Shown: piece by piece, positions 17,912 to 25,998 of the stretch
Position numbering within the stretch: position 1 is the stretch's first letter
Layout of the letters: every line of letters starts with the position of its first letter
Assembly: GCA_017531765.1 (NCBI GenBank)
Contig: JAFXKJ010000156.1
Coordinates: 1-55,792 of the forward strand
Direction of reading: 5' to 3'
DNA length: 55,792 nucleotides
From: Clostridia bacterium
GTDB taxonomy: Bacteria > Bacillota > Clostridia > Oscillospirales > CAG-272
Position numbers and translations under genes: made by a program
The notes under the pieces: model-generated
What the model saw: only the letters and a program-made list of their open reading frames with translations
The model's database searches: none
What the model was told of the DNA's origin: nothing

Positions 17912-18850
17912 TTACAGCTTTTCGCAAATTCTGAGCTTTGCGCTTCTTGCTCTGGGATTACTTTCTATTTCCTCATGGGAGGGAATGATGGGTTTCTTTG
18001 TTAAAAGCTTCACCTTCGGTTTGTTCCCGCACACGCATATGGGAAACTCGGGCGGACACGTACAACCTTCAGCGAGGCTTGTCATCGTCTGCTTTACGAG
18101 CCTGTCTTCCAAGGAGTGGAAGGTGATGAGTGCAGCTCTGCCTCCCGCGTTCAGACGTCTTACCGCCTCCTCAACGGAAGGGCGGATCACATCCAGCTCT
18201 GAGTTAATGAACACGCGCAGAGCCTGAAAGCTGCGTTTGGCAGGATGTTGGGATTCTTTGCATCTCGCCGCCGCGGGCATTGCATCCTTGATGATATCCG
18301 CAAGCTGAAGCGTTGTTTCTATGGGCGCTGTTTCTCTTTTCTTTACGATCGCCGCGGCGATCTTTGCGGCAAACTTTTCTTCCCCGTAGGTTGAAATGAT
18401 CCTTCTCAGCTCACTCTCCGAGTAGTTATTAACTACGAACGCCGCATCAAGGGAGGACGTTCTGTCCATTCTCATGTCCAACGGCGCGTCGTTCATATAG
18501 GAAAATCCTCTTTCAGGCGTATCAAGCTGGTAGGAGGAAACTCCCAGGTCCCACATAACGCCGTCGATCTTCTCAATACCGAGGCTGTCAAGGGCAGCGC
18601 CTATGGAGGAAAATTCACATTTCACAAGGGTGACTTTATCCATGAAGTCCGCAAGCCTAATTCTGCAAGCGGCAAGAGCATCGTCATCGCGGTCAAGGCA
18701 AATAAGTCTTGAGCCCTCGGGAAGTCGGGATGCGATACCGAAGGAGTGTCCGCCGCCGCCTGCTGTACAGTCGACGTAAACTCCACCTCTCTCGGGAGCG
18801 AGAGCAGTCATACATTCGTCAAAGAGGATGGATACGTGCTTAAATTCCAT
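17912..18850 (-). CDS. rsmH: 16S rRNA (cytosine(1402)-N(4))-methyltransferase RsmH
   Basis: RsmH (MraW) methylates N4 of C1402 in the decoding site of 16S rRNA using S-adenosylmethionine. The protein contains EFKHVSILFDEC, the SAM-binding DCTAGGGGHS, LDRDDDALA, DLGVSSYQLDTPERGFSY and LITFHSLEDRLVK, all diagnostic. The first in-frame ATG (18865) overlaps the mraZ stop. The second, at 18850, follows GCGAGGTG at proper spacing and gives the usual MEFKH start (312 residues). It is translated right after mraZ. Confidence 0.96.
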   Translation of the reverse strand: MEFKHVSILFDECMTALAPERGGVYVDCTAGGGGHSFGIASRLPEGSRLICLDRDDDALAACRIRLADFMDKVTLVKCEFSSIGAALDSLGIEKIDGVMWDLGVSSYQLDTPERGFSYMNDAPLDMRMDRTSSLDAAFVVNNYSESELRRIISTYGEEKFAAKIAAAIVKKRETAPIETTLQLADIIKDAMPAAARCKESQHPAKRSFQALRVFINSELDVIRPSVEEAVRRLNAGGRAALITFHSLEDRLVKQTMTSLAEGCTCPPEFPICVCGNKPKVKLLTKKPIIPSHEEIESNPRARSAKLRICEKL

Positions 18851-18864
18851 TGTCGCACCTCGCA

Positions 18865-19284
18865 TCAGAGACCCAGACGGGCAAGAGTCTCTGCGTAATT
18901 CTCAGGCTCTTCTCCCATTTTCTGCTCGATCCATCTTTCCTCAGCCCAGATCTCAGCGTACTTACCGCATCCGACGGTAATAACATTCTTTGTGATACCT
19001 GCAAAATCGATCATTGCCTGAGGAAGAAGAACTCTTCCCTGAGAGTCGGGTTGTACTTCGATGGCGTTGGAATATATATATCTTGCAACAGCTTTTGCCT
19101 CACTCTTTGTGAGCTCGTTAAACTTTGCTGTGTAGTTCTTCCATTCCTCTTCGGAATAAACACACAGACATTTCTCCGAATCCTTGATGATGGTAATGTT
19201 GCCTCCAAGCTGTTCCTTGAGCTTAGCAGGAATGATCAGCCTGTTTTTGGCGTCTATTGAATGCTGATGTTTGCCTGTCAACAC
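18865..19284 (-). CDS. mraZ: Transcriptional regulator MraZ
   Basis: MraZ is a double-AbrB-fold DNA-binding protein that controls the division cluster. The 139-residue protein has two related halves: HSIDAKNRLIIPAKLKEQLG near residue 8 and EVQPDSQGRVLLPQAMIDFAG near residue 77. Each carries the DxxxR(L/V)xxP signature. The start is GTG at 19284, preceded by AGGGAGG. It is the first gene of the cluster. Repeats resembling known MraZ boxes lie between its -10 box and its ribosome binding site, as expected for autoregulation. Confidence 0.96.
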   Translation of the reverse strand: MLTGKHQHSIDAKNRLIIPAKLKEQLGGNITIIKDSEKCLCVYSEEEWKNYTAKFNELTKSEAKAVARYIYSNAIEVQPDSQGRVLLPQAMIDFAGITKNVITVGCGKYAEIWAEERWIEQKMGEEPENYAETLARLGL

Positions 19285-19303
19285 GGCTGTTTCCCTCCCT
19301 TTC

Positions 19304-19333
19304 GCTCATTTTCGTGACACTTTCCACCACTTC
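19304..19333 (-). promoter_or_regulatory. MraZ box candidate: 10-bp phased direct repeats
   Basis: Reading the reverse strand, GAAGTGGTGG, AAAGTGTCAC and GAAAATGAGC follow each other as consecutive 10-bp units just downstream of the mraZ -10 box. The first two match the AAAGTG(G/T)-N3 repeat described for MraZ in other Firmicutes and Mollicutes; the third is weak. Binding here would block early transcription. Confidence 0.6.
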
Positions 19334-19339
19334 TCTATA

Positions 19340-19368
19340 ATTATATACCACAACGGCGTAAATTTCAA
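19340..19368 (-). promoter_or_regulatory. Sigma-A promoter of the division cluster (PmraZ)
   Basis: TTGAAA (19363-19368) and TATAAT (19340-19345) on the reverse strand are 17 bp apart, with the predicted leader about 50 nt long. Confidence 0.8.
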
Positions 19369-19670
19369 TAGTCTCATGCAAATATTTTTAGGTTTTTTTC
19401 GCATTTTTTATCATATTTTTCCTTATTCCGCCACCGTCTACAAAATTCTCCCCCACCATCCCTTAAAATTTCCTGTTTTTTCCTTTATTTCCACAAACCG
19501 AGCCGATTACAAATTGCCTGACGGCGTACTCAATACCTCCTTATTTTCCACCTCGCGGGTGTATTTTTCTCCATTAGTTTTTCCACAACAAAGCTTTATT
19601 TTGCTTTATTTTATCTATGTCAACCGATACTGACACGTGACATCATTAACCAATGCGCAGAGAAGAAAAA
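19369..19670. other. AT-rich intergenic region, no gene seen
   Basis: Between PmraZ and the terminator of the neighbouring XRE gene no reading frame with a ribosome binding site, no tRNA-like structure and no clear promoter were seen. The sequence is T-rich on the plus strand. Confidence 0.5.
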
Positions 19671-19715
19671 AAGTACCTCGGGAAAAGCCGTCATCAGACT
19701 TTTCCCGAGGTACTT
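19671..19715 (-). terminator. Terminator of the XRE gene at 19725
   Basis: A 17-bp perfect stem (AAGTACCTCGGGAAAAG and its complement) surrounds an 11-nt loop. On the reverse strand it is followed by a T-rich run. Confidence 0.85.
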
Positions 19716-19724
19716 TTCGGTTTA

Positions 19725-20510
19725 TCACAATATTTTTTTAATTCGCTCCGTCTCTTTGCGGAAAAATTCCGCGTAGCTGTCAAAATTTTCGTTTTCCATC
19801 ACTTCGATAAGAGACATTGCACGATCTATCTCACGTATTGCGCGGGAGTTTTCCCCAACGAATTCGTAATACTCCGCAGTTTTGAAGATCATCTGAACAA
19901 GATTCTCAAAGGAGATCCACTTTTGCTTCTCTGCGGCATCAAACATAGGCTTTCCCTCGAGCAGATACGCCACTTCAGTTAGTTTTGTGAAGTAAATTTC
20001 GGGAATCTGCTCCACCGCGGCTTGGGCGCTCACCAAATCACCCTTGGCTTTATAAGCGTAAGCGAGGAATCTGAGGGCATCGTATTTCACGTCGGGCATT
20101 ACGGTTTTTGTGGCAAGCTTCGACGCCAATGCTATGGTCTCGTCGGGATTTTCGCTGTAGTTTATGACGTAGAGAAGATTGTTTAAGAGAATATCGCTTG
20201 AGGGGTATTTTGCAAGTCCCTCTTCAAGAATACGCCTCCCACGGGCAGGGTCGCTTTCCCTGTATTTATACGCTTCACTGCAGATCTTCTCGATCTCCGA
20301 ATCCGCCTCTCGCAAATTGAAGTCAAACAGCTCGTCAAGGGTTACTCCGAAATACGCCGCAAGTGACGGTGCTATGGTAATGTCGGGCAGACTTATCCCA
20401 CATTCCCATTTACTCACTGCCTGGAAGGTCACACCTATGCTGTCGGCAAGCTGTTCCTGGGTTACGCCCCGTCCATGTCTGAGTTCTTTAATTTTATTTC
20501 CGATATTCAT
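19725..20510 (-). CDS. XRE-family transcriptional regulator with helical repeat domain
   Basis: The N-terminal helix-turn-helix (IGNKIKELRHGRGVTQEQLA, then VTFQAVSKWECG and DITIAPSLAAYFGVTLDELFD) is followed by a helical, TPR-like region. That region contains VKYDALRFLAYAYKAKGD, close in pattern to the regulator at 4194. Several in-frame ATGs exist up to 20537. The one at 20510 gives the conventional MNIGNKI start, though its ribosome binding site (AAAGG) is rather far away, so the start is uncertain. It has its own TTGACC/TATAAT promoter, with a perfect palindrome 21 bp upstream of the -35 box. The gene sits alone between divergent neighbours. Targets are unknown. Confidence 0.82.
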   Translation of the reverse strand: MNIGNKIKELRHGRGVTQEQLADSIGVTFQAVSKWECGISLPDITIAPSLAAYFGVTLDELFDFNLREADSEIEKICSEAYKYRESDPARGRRILEEGLAKYPSSDILLNNLLYVINYSENPDETIALASKLATKTVMPDVKYDALRFLAYAYKAKGDLVSAQAAVEQIPEIYFTKLTEVAYLLEGKPMFDAAEKQKWISFENLVQMIFKTAEYYEFVGENSRAIREIDRAMSLIEVMENENFDSYAEFFRKETERIKKIL

Positions 20511-20570
20511 ATTTTTGATCATGCCTTTCACCATCATGTTATCGTAAGGCGGCGCCTGCCTTCCGATTTG

Positions 20571-20599
20571 ATTATAGCACAGGAGGCATAGTGGGTCAA
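20571..20599 (-). promoter_or_regulatory. Sigma-A promoter of the XRE gene at 19725
   Basis: On the reverse strand TTGACC (20594-20599) and TATAAT (20571-20576) are 17 bp apart. Confidence 0.8.
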
Positions 20600-20620
20600 T
20601 AAACGGCTGAGTTACGTTTT

Positions 20621-20637
20621 TTCAACCGCGGGTTGAA
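20621..20637. promoter_or_regulatory. Palindromic operator candidate of the XRE gene at 19725
   Basis: TTCAACC-gcg-GGTTGAA is a perfect 7+3+7 inverted repeat placed 21 bp upstream of the -35 box. It matches the sites at 4076 and 29802 in sequence and position. Confidence 0.65.
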
Positions 20638-20645
20638 TGGCGGGA

Positions 20646-22058
20646 TCACTGAAAATACCTGTCAACAGCTTCGTTCACTGCTCTAGGCTCTGCCCTTCCG
20701 CGGGAGAGCTTCATCACCTGACCCACGATCACTTTTTTCGCGGTCAGCTTACCTTTTTTGATTTCCCGCACGGCACTTTCGCATTCCTCCGCCGCCTCTT
20801 CAACAAGTCGCATGATCTCCCACTCATCGCGAAGCATGAACATACCGTGCTTTCCCGCCAGGTCACGGGGAGATTCGCCCGTTTTCCCGCAAAGCTTCAG
20901 AAGCTCCCTTGCCGAAACGATATTCACTTCCCCATCAAGGTACATATGAAGGCACTGAAGAAATGCCTCAACAGAGGGATAAACATCCCCTGACGTCATT
21001 TTAGGGATCACATCCGACACAAACAAATTGGCACCTGCGGGTATATCGGAGGCGGAAAGCTTCACCTTTTCAAAACAGTCCGCAAACATAGGCTCACTGC
21101 ATATCAGCTCAGCCTGCTCTTTTTTCACTCCCGATGCTATCAGCTCCGCTTCAATTTCACATGGCAGTGCGCGCATCTCACCTCTCACCCTCTCCACGTA
21201 TTCTCTGTCAGTCTTAAGGGGCAGGATGTCGGGTTCTCTGATGTATTTATAGTCAGCGGTGGTCTCTTTGTCGCGCATTCTTTCGGACACGCCCTTCGTC
21301 TCACTGAAACGCCGGGTCTCGGTGACTATCTTACCTCCCGAGAGGATAATGTCGGTCTGTCTTTTCAGCTCACTGTCTATAGCTTTGCCGATAAAGCTTA
21401 CCGAGTTGATATTCTTGATCTCGCACCGTCTGCCGAGAGACGTCCCGCCCACGGGACGAACGGACACGTTCACGTCGCATCTCAGCGAGCCTTCGTTCAT
21501 TTTGCAGTCGGAAACCTCGGCAAAAAGGAGAGTTCTGCGAAGCTCATTTACAAAAGCCATTGCCTCCTCCGAGCCTATCATGTCTGGGTAAGTCACGATC
21601 TCCACAAGAGGCACGCCGCATCTGTTGTGATCGATTATCAAGAGGTCTCCGTCGCGCTTCAGCTTACCCGCATCCTCTTCAATGTGAAGACGTTCGATCC
21701 TCACGGTCTTTTCGCCCATTGAGGTCTTTATCTTCACTTCACCGTTTTTGCATATGGGATCGTAAAACTGTGTGATCTGATACCCTTTTGGAAGATCGGG
21801 ATAAAAATAGTGCTTTCTGTCAAAGCGGGAAATCTCGGAGGTCTCACATCCAAGTGCAAGTCCTGCCTTCACCGCCAGCTTTACCGCCTCGGGGTTCACC
21901 ACGGGAAGAGCCCCCGGCATACCGAGACAAACGGGACAGCATTTTGAGTTCATCTCACCGCCGTACTCCGCAGAGCAGGTACAAAAGGCTTTTTCCTTAG
22001 TCTTCAGTTCCACGTGAACTTCAATTCCAACAACGGCTTCGTAGCCTTTGTATATCAT
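20646..22058 (-). CDS. gatB: Asp-tRNA(Asn)/Glu-tRNA(Gln) amidotransferase subunit B
   Basis: GatB binds the mischarged tRNA and phosphorylates its side-chain carboxylate before amidation. The 470-residue protein shows VGIEVHVELKTKEKAFC, CPVCLGMPGALPVVN, RFDRKHYFYPDLPKGYQITQ, HIEEDAGKL, DHNRCGVPLVEIVT and SLRCDVNVSVRP, all diagnostic. The C-terminal YqeY-like tail domain is present (IVGQVMKLSRGRAEPRAVNEAV). GGGAGGG precedes the ATG, which overlaps the gatA stop. It is the last gene of nfo-gatC-gatA-gatB. Confidence 0.97.
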   Translation of the reverse strand: MIYKGYEAVVGIEVHVELKTKEKAFCTCSAEYGGEMNSKCCPVCLGMPGALPVVNPEAVKLAVKAGLALGCETSEISRFDRKHYFYPDLPKGYQITQFYDPICKNGEVKIKTSMGEKTVRIERLHIEEDAGKLKRDGDLLIIDHNRCGVPLVEIVTYPDMIGSEEAMAFVNELRRTLLFAEVSDCKMNEGSLRCDVNVSVRPVGGTSLGRRCEIKNINSVSFIGKAIDSELKRQTDIILSGGKIVTETRRFSETKGVSERMRDKETTADYKYIREPDILPLKTDREYVERVRGEMRALPCEIEAELIASGVKKEQAELICSEPMFADCFEKVKLSASDIPAGANLFVSDVIPKMTSGDVYPSVEAFLQCLHMYLDGEVNIVSARELLKLCGKTGESPRDLAGKHGMFMLRDEWEIMRLVEEAAEECESAVREIKKGKLTAKKVIVGQVMKLSRGRAEPRAVNEAVDRYFQ

Positions 22059-23431
22059 GTCACGTCCCTCCCTTCCATGATCCGTCCGACTTCGTAGAGC
22101 AGCTTTTCTCCACCGCAGTTTGCCATAAGCTGAACTCCCACGGGAAGTCCGTCTCCGTCACGTCCCAAGGGAATTACAAGCGCAGGGCATCCGCACAGAT
22201 TGGCGTATACCATAAACAGGTCTCCGCTGTAGCCGAGGCTTCCCCTGTCGGGAAGGGCGGTATGGCACACCGGAGTCAGGATCACGTCGTACTCTTCGTA
22301 AAGCGATTCCATCCCAACTCTGATCTTCCGTCTCAGCTCAAGGGCGCGGCGGTAGACTTCACCTCCGTTATGCTCTAAAACGTAGACTCCCTCGGCGATC
22401 CTCTCCCTGAGAGTTTTACCAAATCCCTCCGAACGTGAGTCGATAACCGTACCTCGCTCCGACATACGCCCGTATCTCAGAGCATCAAATCTTGCAAGGT
22501 TCGAATACGTCTCCGCCGAGGAAAGAGTGTAGTATACTCTGACTGCTTCGGCACTTTCGGGAAGCGACACGTTTTCAACATTCCACATCCTGTCTGACAG
22601 CTTTTGGGCGGCACATTTCACTGCACTCCGAACGTCAAGGTCACACTCATCGGGTAAGAAAACGCCTACTCTTAAAGGCTTGTCACCATCAAACTGTTCA
22701 TAACTAATATCCTTCGAGGTCATGTCCCGCAGATCTTTTCCCGTTATCACCCGAAGAAGAAGCTCATTGTCATCAAGGCTTGCGGACATCGGACATATCT
22801 GTTCAAAGGACGGAGCCATACCAACAAGTCCGAATCTTGACACACTACCGTAGGTCGGCTTCATGCCGTACACACCGCAAAACGCCGCGGGAAGGCGCGC
22901 TGAGCCGCCGGTATCACTTCCAAGGGACAGCAAGACACTTCCCGATGCAAGTGACACGGCAGAGCCGGAGGATGAGCCTCCCGTAGCTTTTGTCCTGTCC
23001 AAAGGATTCAGAGAAGTACCGAAGTAAGAGGTATCCCCCTCTCCGCCTACCGCAAACTCGTCCATGTTCGTTTTCCCAACGGGAATCGCCCCTGAGGCGA
23101 GAAGTCTCAGATAAGCCGTCGCGCTGTACGAGGGAATGAAATTCTCGAGAAAGTGGGATGCGCAGGTGGTTTTCACCCCTTCTGTACAAATGTTATCCTT
23201 CACCGAAAAAGGTACGCCTGCCAAGGGTAGATATTCTCCACTTGCTATGCGCTTGTCCACAGCTTCAGCCGCCGAAAGTGCCTCTTTTTCCATCAGGGTT
23301 ATGTATGCCCCCCACGGGTCTTCAGATGCACGCCGAATATAATAGGTCACCGCTTCCGTGGCGGAAATCTCTCCGCTTCGCACCATCTCGGCAAGGCGTT
23401 GTGCCGATATGTTTTTCATATTATTGCTCAT
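22055..23431 (-). CDS. gatA: Asp-tRNA(Asn)/Glu-tRNA(Gln) amidotransferase subunit A
   Basis: GatA is the amidase that releases ammonia from glutamine for GatB. The amidase-signature Ser-cisSer-Lys triad is visible: Lys in FSVKDNICT, the cis-Ser in ATGGSSSGSA and the nucleophile in SDTGGSARLPAAFCG. Other landmarks are GKTNMDEFAVGGEG and YGMKPTYGSVSRFG. GGAGG six bases before the ATG at 23431 selects this start over an ATG 21 bases upstream. The coding sequence overlaps the end of gatC by a few bases and the start of gatB by four, so all three are likely co-translated. Confidence 0.96.
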   Translation of the reverse strand: MSNNMKNISAQRLAEMVRSGEISATEAVTYYIRRASEDPWGAYITLMEKEALSAAEAVDKRIASGEYLPLAGVPFSVKDNICTEGVKTTCASHFLENFIPSYSATAYLRLLASGAIPVGKTNMDEFAVGGEGDTSYFGTSLNPLDRTKATGGSSSGSAVSLASGSVLLSLGSDTGGSARLPAAFCGVYGMKPTYGSVSRFGLVGMAPSFEQICPMSASLDDNELLLRVITGKDLRDMTSKDISYEQFDGDKPLRVGVFLPDECDLDVRSAVKCAAQKLSDRMWNVENVSLPESAEAVRVYYTLSSAETYSNLARFDALRYGRMSERGTVIDSRSEGFGKTLRERIAEGVYVLEHNGGEVYRRALELRRKIRVGMESLYEEYDVILTPVCHTALPDRGSLGYSGDLFMVYANLCGCPALVIPLGRDGDGLPVGVQLMANCGGEKLLYEVGRIMEGRDVT

Positions 23432-23741
23432 CGCTTTCCTCCGTACACTCAACAGCTCTGTTCTGCACTATCACAACTCCGCCGTCACCTCTGCGCTTCA
23501 GGCACTCACTTGAAGCAGAAGTGCTTCTCGTAATATCATCGGGTGAGATGGCACAATACCCGAAAGGCTTACCGTCGGCATCTCCCGTCAGATGGAGTCC
23601 CGTCTCAGAGTTTTCCGCACCCTCAAGCACACCCCCAAGTCCAATATCCGAAAAGCCGTTATATTCATCTGCCGAAAGTGTCACGCCACCCCGACGCGCA
23701 CTCAAGGCAGCCGCAGAATATTCAATATACTCTTTAACCAT
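23421..23741 (-). CDS. gatC: GatC-like amidotransferase subunit, divergent
   Basis: The 106-residue protein sits where gatC is expected, directly before gatA. Its C-terminal part, with DDITRSTSASSECLKRRGDGGVVIVQNRAVE in two blocks, resembles the family pattern of an acidic DxxR stretch, an EAL-like helix and a final FxVPRVVE strand. The N-terminal helix SARRGGVTLSADEYNGF resembles the usual LARLxLSEEE start. Identity is clearly lower than for GatA and GatB. GatC normally stabilises the GatA-GatB complex by wrapping around it. The ATG overlaps the nfo stop (TGATG), and AAAGGAG lies upstream. Confidence 0.7.
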   Translation of the reverse strand: MVKEYIEYSAAALSARRGGVTLSADEYNGFSDIGLGGVLEGAENSETGLHLTGDADGKPFGYCAISPDDITRSTSASSECLKRRGDGGVVIVQNRAVECTEESDEQ

Positions 23742-24580
23742 CAAAGCTTCAGCTCCTTTAGCAATTTTATTTCCTCGGCATATCCGTCAAGGTCGCAGGG
23801 AGTTTCAAGATAAAAAGGTATTTCCTTCAACCACGGATGATTTATAAGATATGCCATAACTTCAAGGGGTACCTTCCCCTCTCCAAGTCTCTCGTGACGG
23901 TCCTTCGAAGAGCCCATTTCGTTTTTGCTGTCGTTCATGTGAACTGCCTTCAGATATTTCCTGCCCACAACCTTGTCGAACTCCATGAGAACAGCTTCAG
24001 GGTCACTTGCCAAAGGGTAACCTCCGTCGTGAACATGGCACGTATCAAGGCAAACTCCCACGTGCTCTCTCAGCGTGGGGGTCAGCTTATCTATCACAGC
24101 GGCAAGCTCCTCGAAGTTCCTGCCAAGCTCAGTCCCCTTACCTGACATGGTCTCAAGAAGCACCGTGGTCCCCATCCCTTCCCACATTATTTCGCAAAGC
24201 ATATCGGAGATGTGATCAATTCCCACAGCGACACCTTGTCCCACGTGACATCCGGGGTGGAAATTGTACATCGCCCCCGGAATCGACTCAAGAAAACGCA
24301 GCTCTTCGCCCATAGCTCTCTTTGTGTACTCCCTGATCTCGACATCCTTGGAGCATGGATTATAGGTGTACGGCGCATGGGCAAGGGGAGCCTTCATACC
24401 GTTTTCCTTAAGTATCATACAAAAAGAGTTAACGTCATCGGGACTTGGGAGATTTCCGCTTGAACGCCCTCTCGGATTTTTCGTGAAAAACTGAAAAGTA
24501 TTGGCACCGATAGCCAGTGCCCTGCTGCCCATTGCCGCATATCCTTCCGCAACCGACAGATGACAACCTATATAAAACAT
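23741..24580 (-). CDS. nfo: Deoxyribonuclease IV (AP endonuclease)
   Basis: Endonuclease IV cuts DNA 5' of abasic sites during base excision repair. The 279-residue protein is a TIM barrel with three zinc ions. Visible family motifs are YIGCHLSVAEG, NTFQFFTKNPRG, AHAPYTYNPC, FHPGCHVG, LLETMSGKGTELG, GVCLDTCHVHDGGY and HMNDSKNEMGSSKDRHERLGEG. The ATG at 24580 gives the normal N-terminus and is preceded by GGAGG. Earlier in-frame ATGs lie on or before that site. Its place at the head of a gatCAB operon is uncommon, but the gene itself is ordinary. Confidence 0.95.
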   Translation of the reverse strand: MFYIGCHLSVAEGYAAMGSRALAIGANTFQFFTKNPRGRSSGNLPSPDDVNSFCMILKENGMKAPLAHAPYTYNPCSKDVEIREYTKRAMGEELRFLESIPGAMYNFHPGCHVGQGVAVGIDHISDMLCEIMWEGMGTTVLLETMSGKGTELGRNFEELAAVIDKLTPTLREHVGVCLDTCHVHDGGYPLASDPEAVLMEFDKVVGRKYLKAVHMNDSKNEMGSSKDRHERLGEGKVPLEVMAYLINHPWLKEIPFYLETPCDLDGYAEEIKLLKELKL

Positions 24581-24695
24581 CTCATGAACCTCCATAGATA
24601 ATGTCTTCTTTACCCTTTTCCGAAGAAATAATAGCAAAATCTGCGATTTTTCATATCATATCGGGAATCTTTACCGTGTAGTCATACTTTTATAT

Positions 24696-24724
24696 TTGAC
24701 AAAACGAGTTATTAGTGGTAGAAT
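24696..24724 (+). promoter_or_regulatory. Sigma-A promoter of the BrkB-like gene
   Basis: A consensus TTGACA (24696-24701) and TAGAAT (24719-24724) are 17 bp apart. The -35 box also reads as a Spo0A-box-like sequence (see rejected items). Confidence 0.75.
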
Positions 24725-24844
24725 GTATGTATATACTTATTATATCAAATCTCAAACGATAAAGCAACCCATTCGGCGCGGAAGTTGCCGCAAGGTAAAT
24801 TCAGTCTTCCGTGTCAGGAAGCTACGTCTTCAAATATCAGAGAA

Positions 24845-25765
24845 ATGAAAAATAAAAAATCTCATATATTTTCTCTTAAATGGATCGTAAACAGAATCAA
24901 AGCAGGGTTTGCCGTCATAGATGAGGATCGTGTTACCGTATACGCAGCACAGGCTTCGTTCTTTATAGTTATTGCCGCAATTCCGTTCATCATGCTGCTT
25001 TTCAGTGTTTCGAGATACATTATTCCCGAAAGATTTTACGATATAATGATCGCTTTCGGAAATAATATTCCCGGCGGAATCCGAGAGCTTTATATGTCGA
25101 TTATAGACGAAATGATGGCGCGTCCCGAAATGCAGCTTATCTCGATAACTGCGGTGATCACGTTCTGGACGGTCTCAAGAGGCATGGCATCCGTAAAAGA
25201 CGGAGTTGCCACCGTTTATAAATCCCCCGCCCCGAAATCCTTTATCCGCGGCGTTCTCAGCTCCTTCGCGTACACGGCAGTGTTTATCGTTCTCATTATT
25301 GCCGCAATTGCCATACTGCTTTTCGGAGAACAGCTGAATTCAACTTTACTCGAGCACTTTGAAATTTTCAAAAGCTTCAGAAGCGTGTTCGAATACAGAA
25401 ACGTAATTTTCTACGTGATCTTAGCTCTCTTTTTCACTCTCCTCTATTACTCGGTGGGCAGACGCAGCACCCTACCCGGTAAGCATTTTTTCAGCCATGT
25501 TCCCGGAGCGCTTGTAGCATCTGCAGGTTGGCTTCTCTTCTCGTATTTCTACTCCCTCTATACAATATATTTCACTGACGTATCATATATCTACGGAAGC
25601 CTTACGGCGATCGTACTTCTTCTCTTCTGGCTGTACTGCTGTATGATAATCATGCTTTGCGGCGCGGAATTCAATAAGCTTTGGGCAATGTTCGGCAGAC
25701 ATATCACAAGAAAGATCAAAATACGCCGAGAGATCAAGAAATCAAACGCTCAAGTTAAATATTAA
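24845..25765 (+). CDS. YihY/BrkB-family inner membrane protein
   Basis: The 306-residue protein has six predicted membrane helices. It carries the YihY/BrkB pattern: early KAGFAVIDEDRVTVYAAQASFFIVIAAIPFIMLL, with the conserved A-x-Q-x-(A/S)-x-x-x-(I/L)-x-P signature, and late YGSLTAIVLLLFWLYCCMIIMLCGAEFN, both typical. The family is often annotated ribonuclease BN in older databases, wrongly; the true function is not settled. A TTG start at 24785 is possible. The ATG at 24845 fits the conserved N-terminus better, although its ribosome binding site is weak. The gene is monocistronic, with promoter and terminator, and divergent from nfo. Confidence 0.85.
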   Translation: MKNKKSHIFSLKWIVNRIKAGFAVIDEDRVTVYAAQASFFIVIAAIPFIMLLFSVSRYIIPERFYDIMIAFGNNIPGGIRELYMSIIDEMMARPEMQLISITAVITFWTVSRGMASVKDGVATVYKSPAPKSFIRGVLSSFAYTAVFIVLIIAAIAILLFGEQLNSTLLEHFEIFKSFRSVFEYRNVIFYVILALFFTLLYYSVGRRSTLPGKHFFSHVPGALVASAGWLLFSYFYSLYTIYFTDVSYIYGSLTAIVLLLFWLYCCMIIMLCGAEFNKLWAMFGRHITRKIKIRREIKKSNAQVKY

Positions 25766-25769
25766 ACTT

Positions 25770-25812
25770 AAAAAGCAGGTTTTTCCACAGTGTGGTTTAG
25801 CCTGCTTTTTGT
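25770..25812 (+). terminator. Terminator of the BrkB-like gene
   Basis: AAAAAGCAGG pairs with CCTGCTTTTT (25801-25810), with an inner CCACAgTGTGG hairpin, followed by T residues. Confidence 0.75.
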
Positions 25813-25903
25813 GTTTGGCCGGCACATTTTACGGATATTTTCGCCTTTTATGTTGTAAAAATCGAAAAATCTCGTTTTTTTTCAATTTTTTTTAGAAAAA
25901 AGC

Positions 25904-25931
25904 GGGACAAGCCTGATTTTTATGATATAAT
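25904..25931 (+). promoter_or_regulatory. Promoter of the FAD oxidoreductase gene
   Basis: A perfect TATAAT (25926-25931) with a weak GGGACA -35 box 16 bp upstream. Confidence 0.55.
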
Positions 25932-25968
25932 AGTGTGAGAGAGTATGGGAATTCCTCAATTATAACCT

Positions 25969-25983
25969 TGCCGTATCTCGGCA
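25969..25983 (+). promoter_or_regulatory. Leader stem-loop before the FAD oxidoreductase ribosome binding site
   Basis: TGCCG-tatct-CGGCA abuts the AACGGAG ribosome binding site. The leader at 48281-48308 shows the same TGCCG...CGGCAGAACGGAG arrangement. Confidence 0.5.
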
Positions 25984-25998
25984 GAACGGAGAATCATT

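Noticed and set aside
24695-24704. Sequence TTTGACAAAA, complement of a Spo0A box
   Set aside because: It coincides with a consensus -35 box followed by A residues, so the match is expected by chance; no other Spo0A boxes are near.
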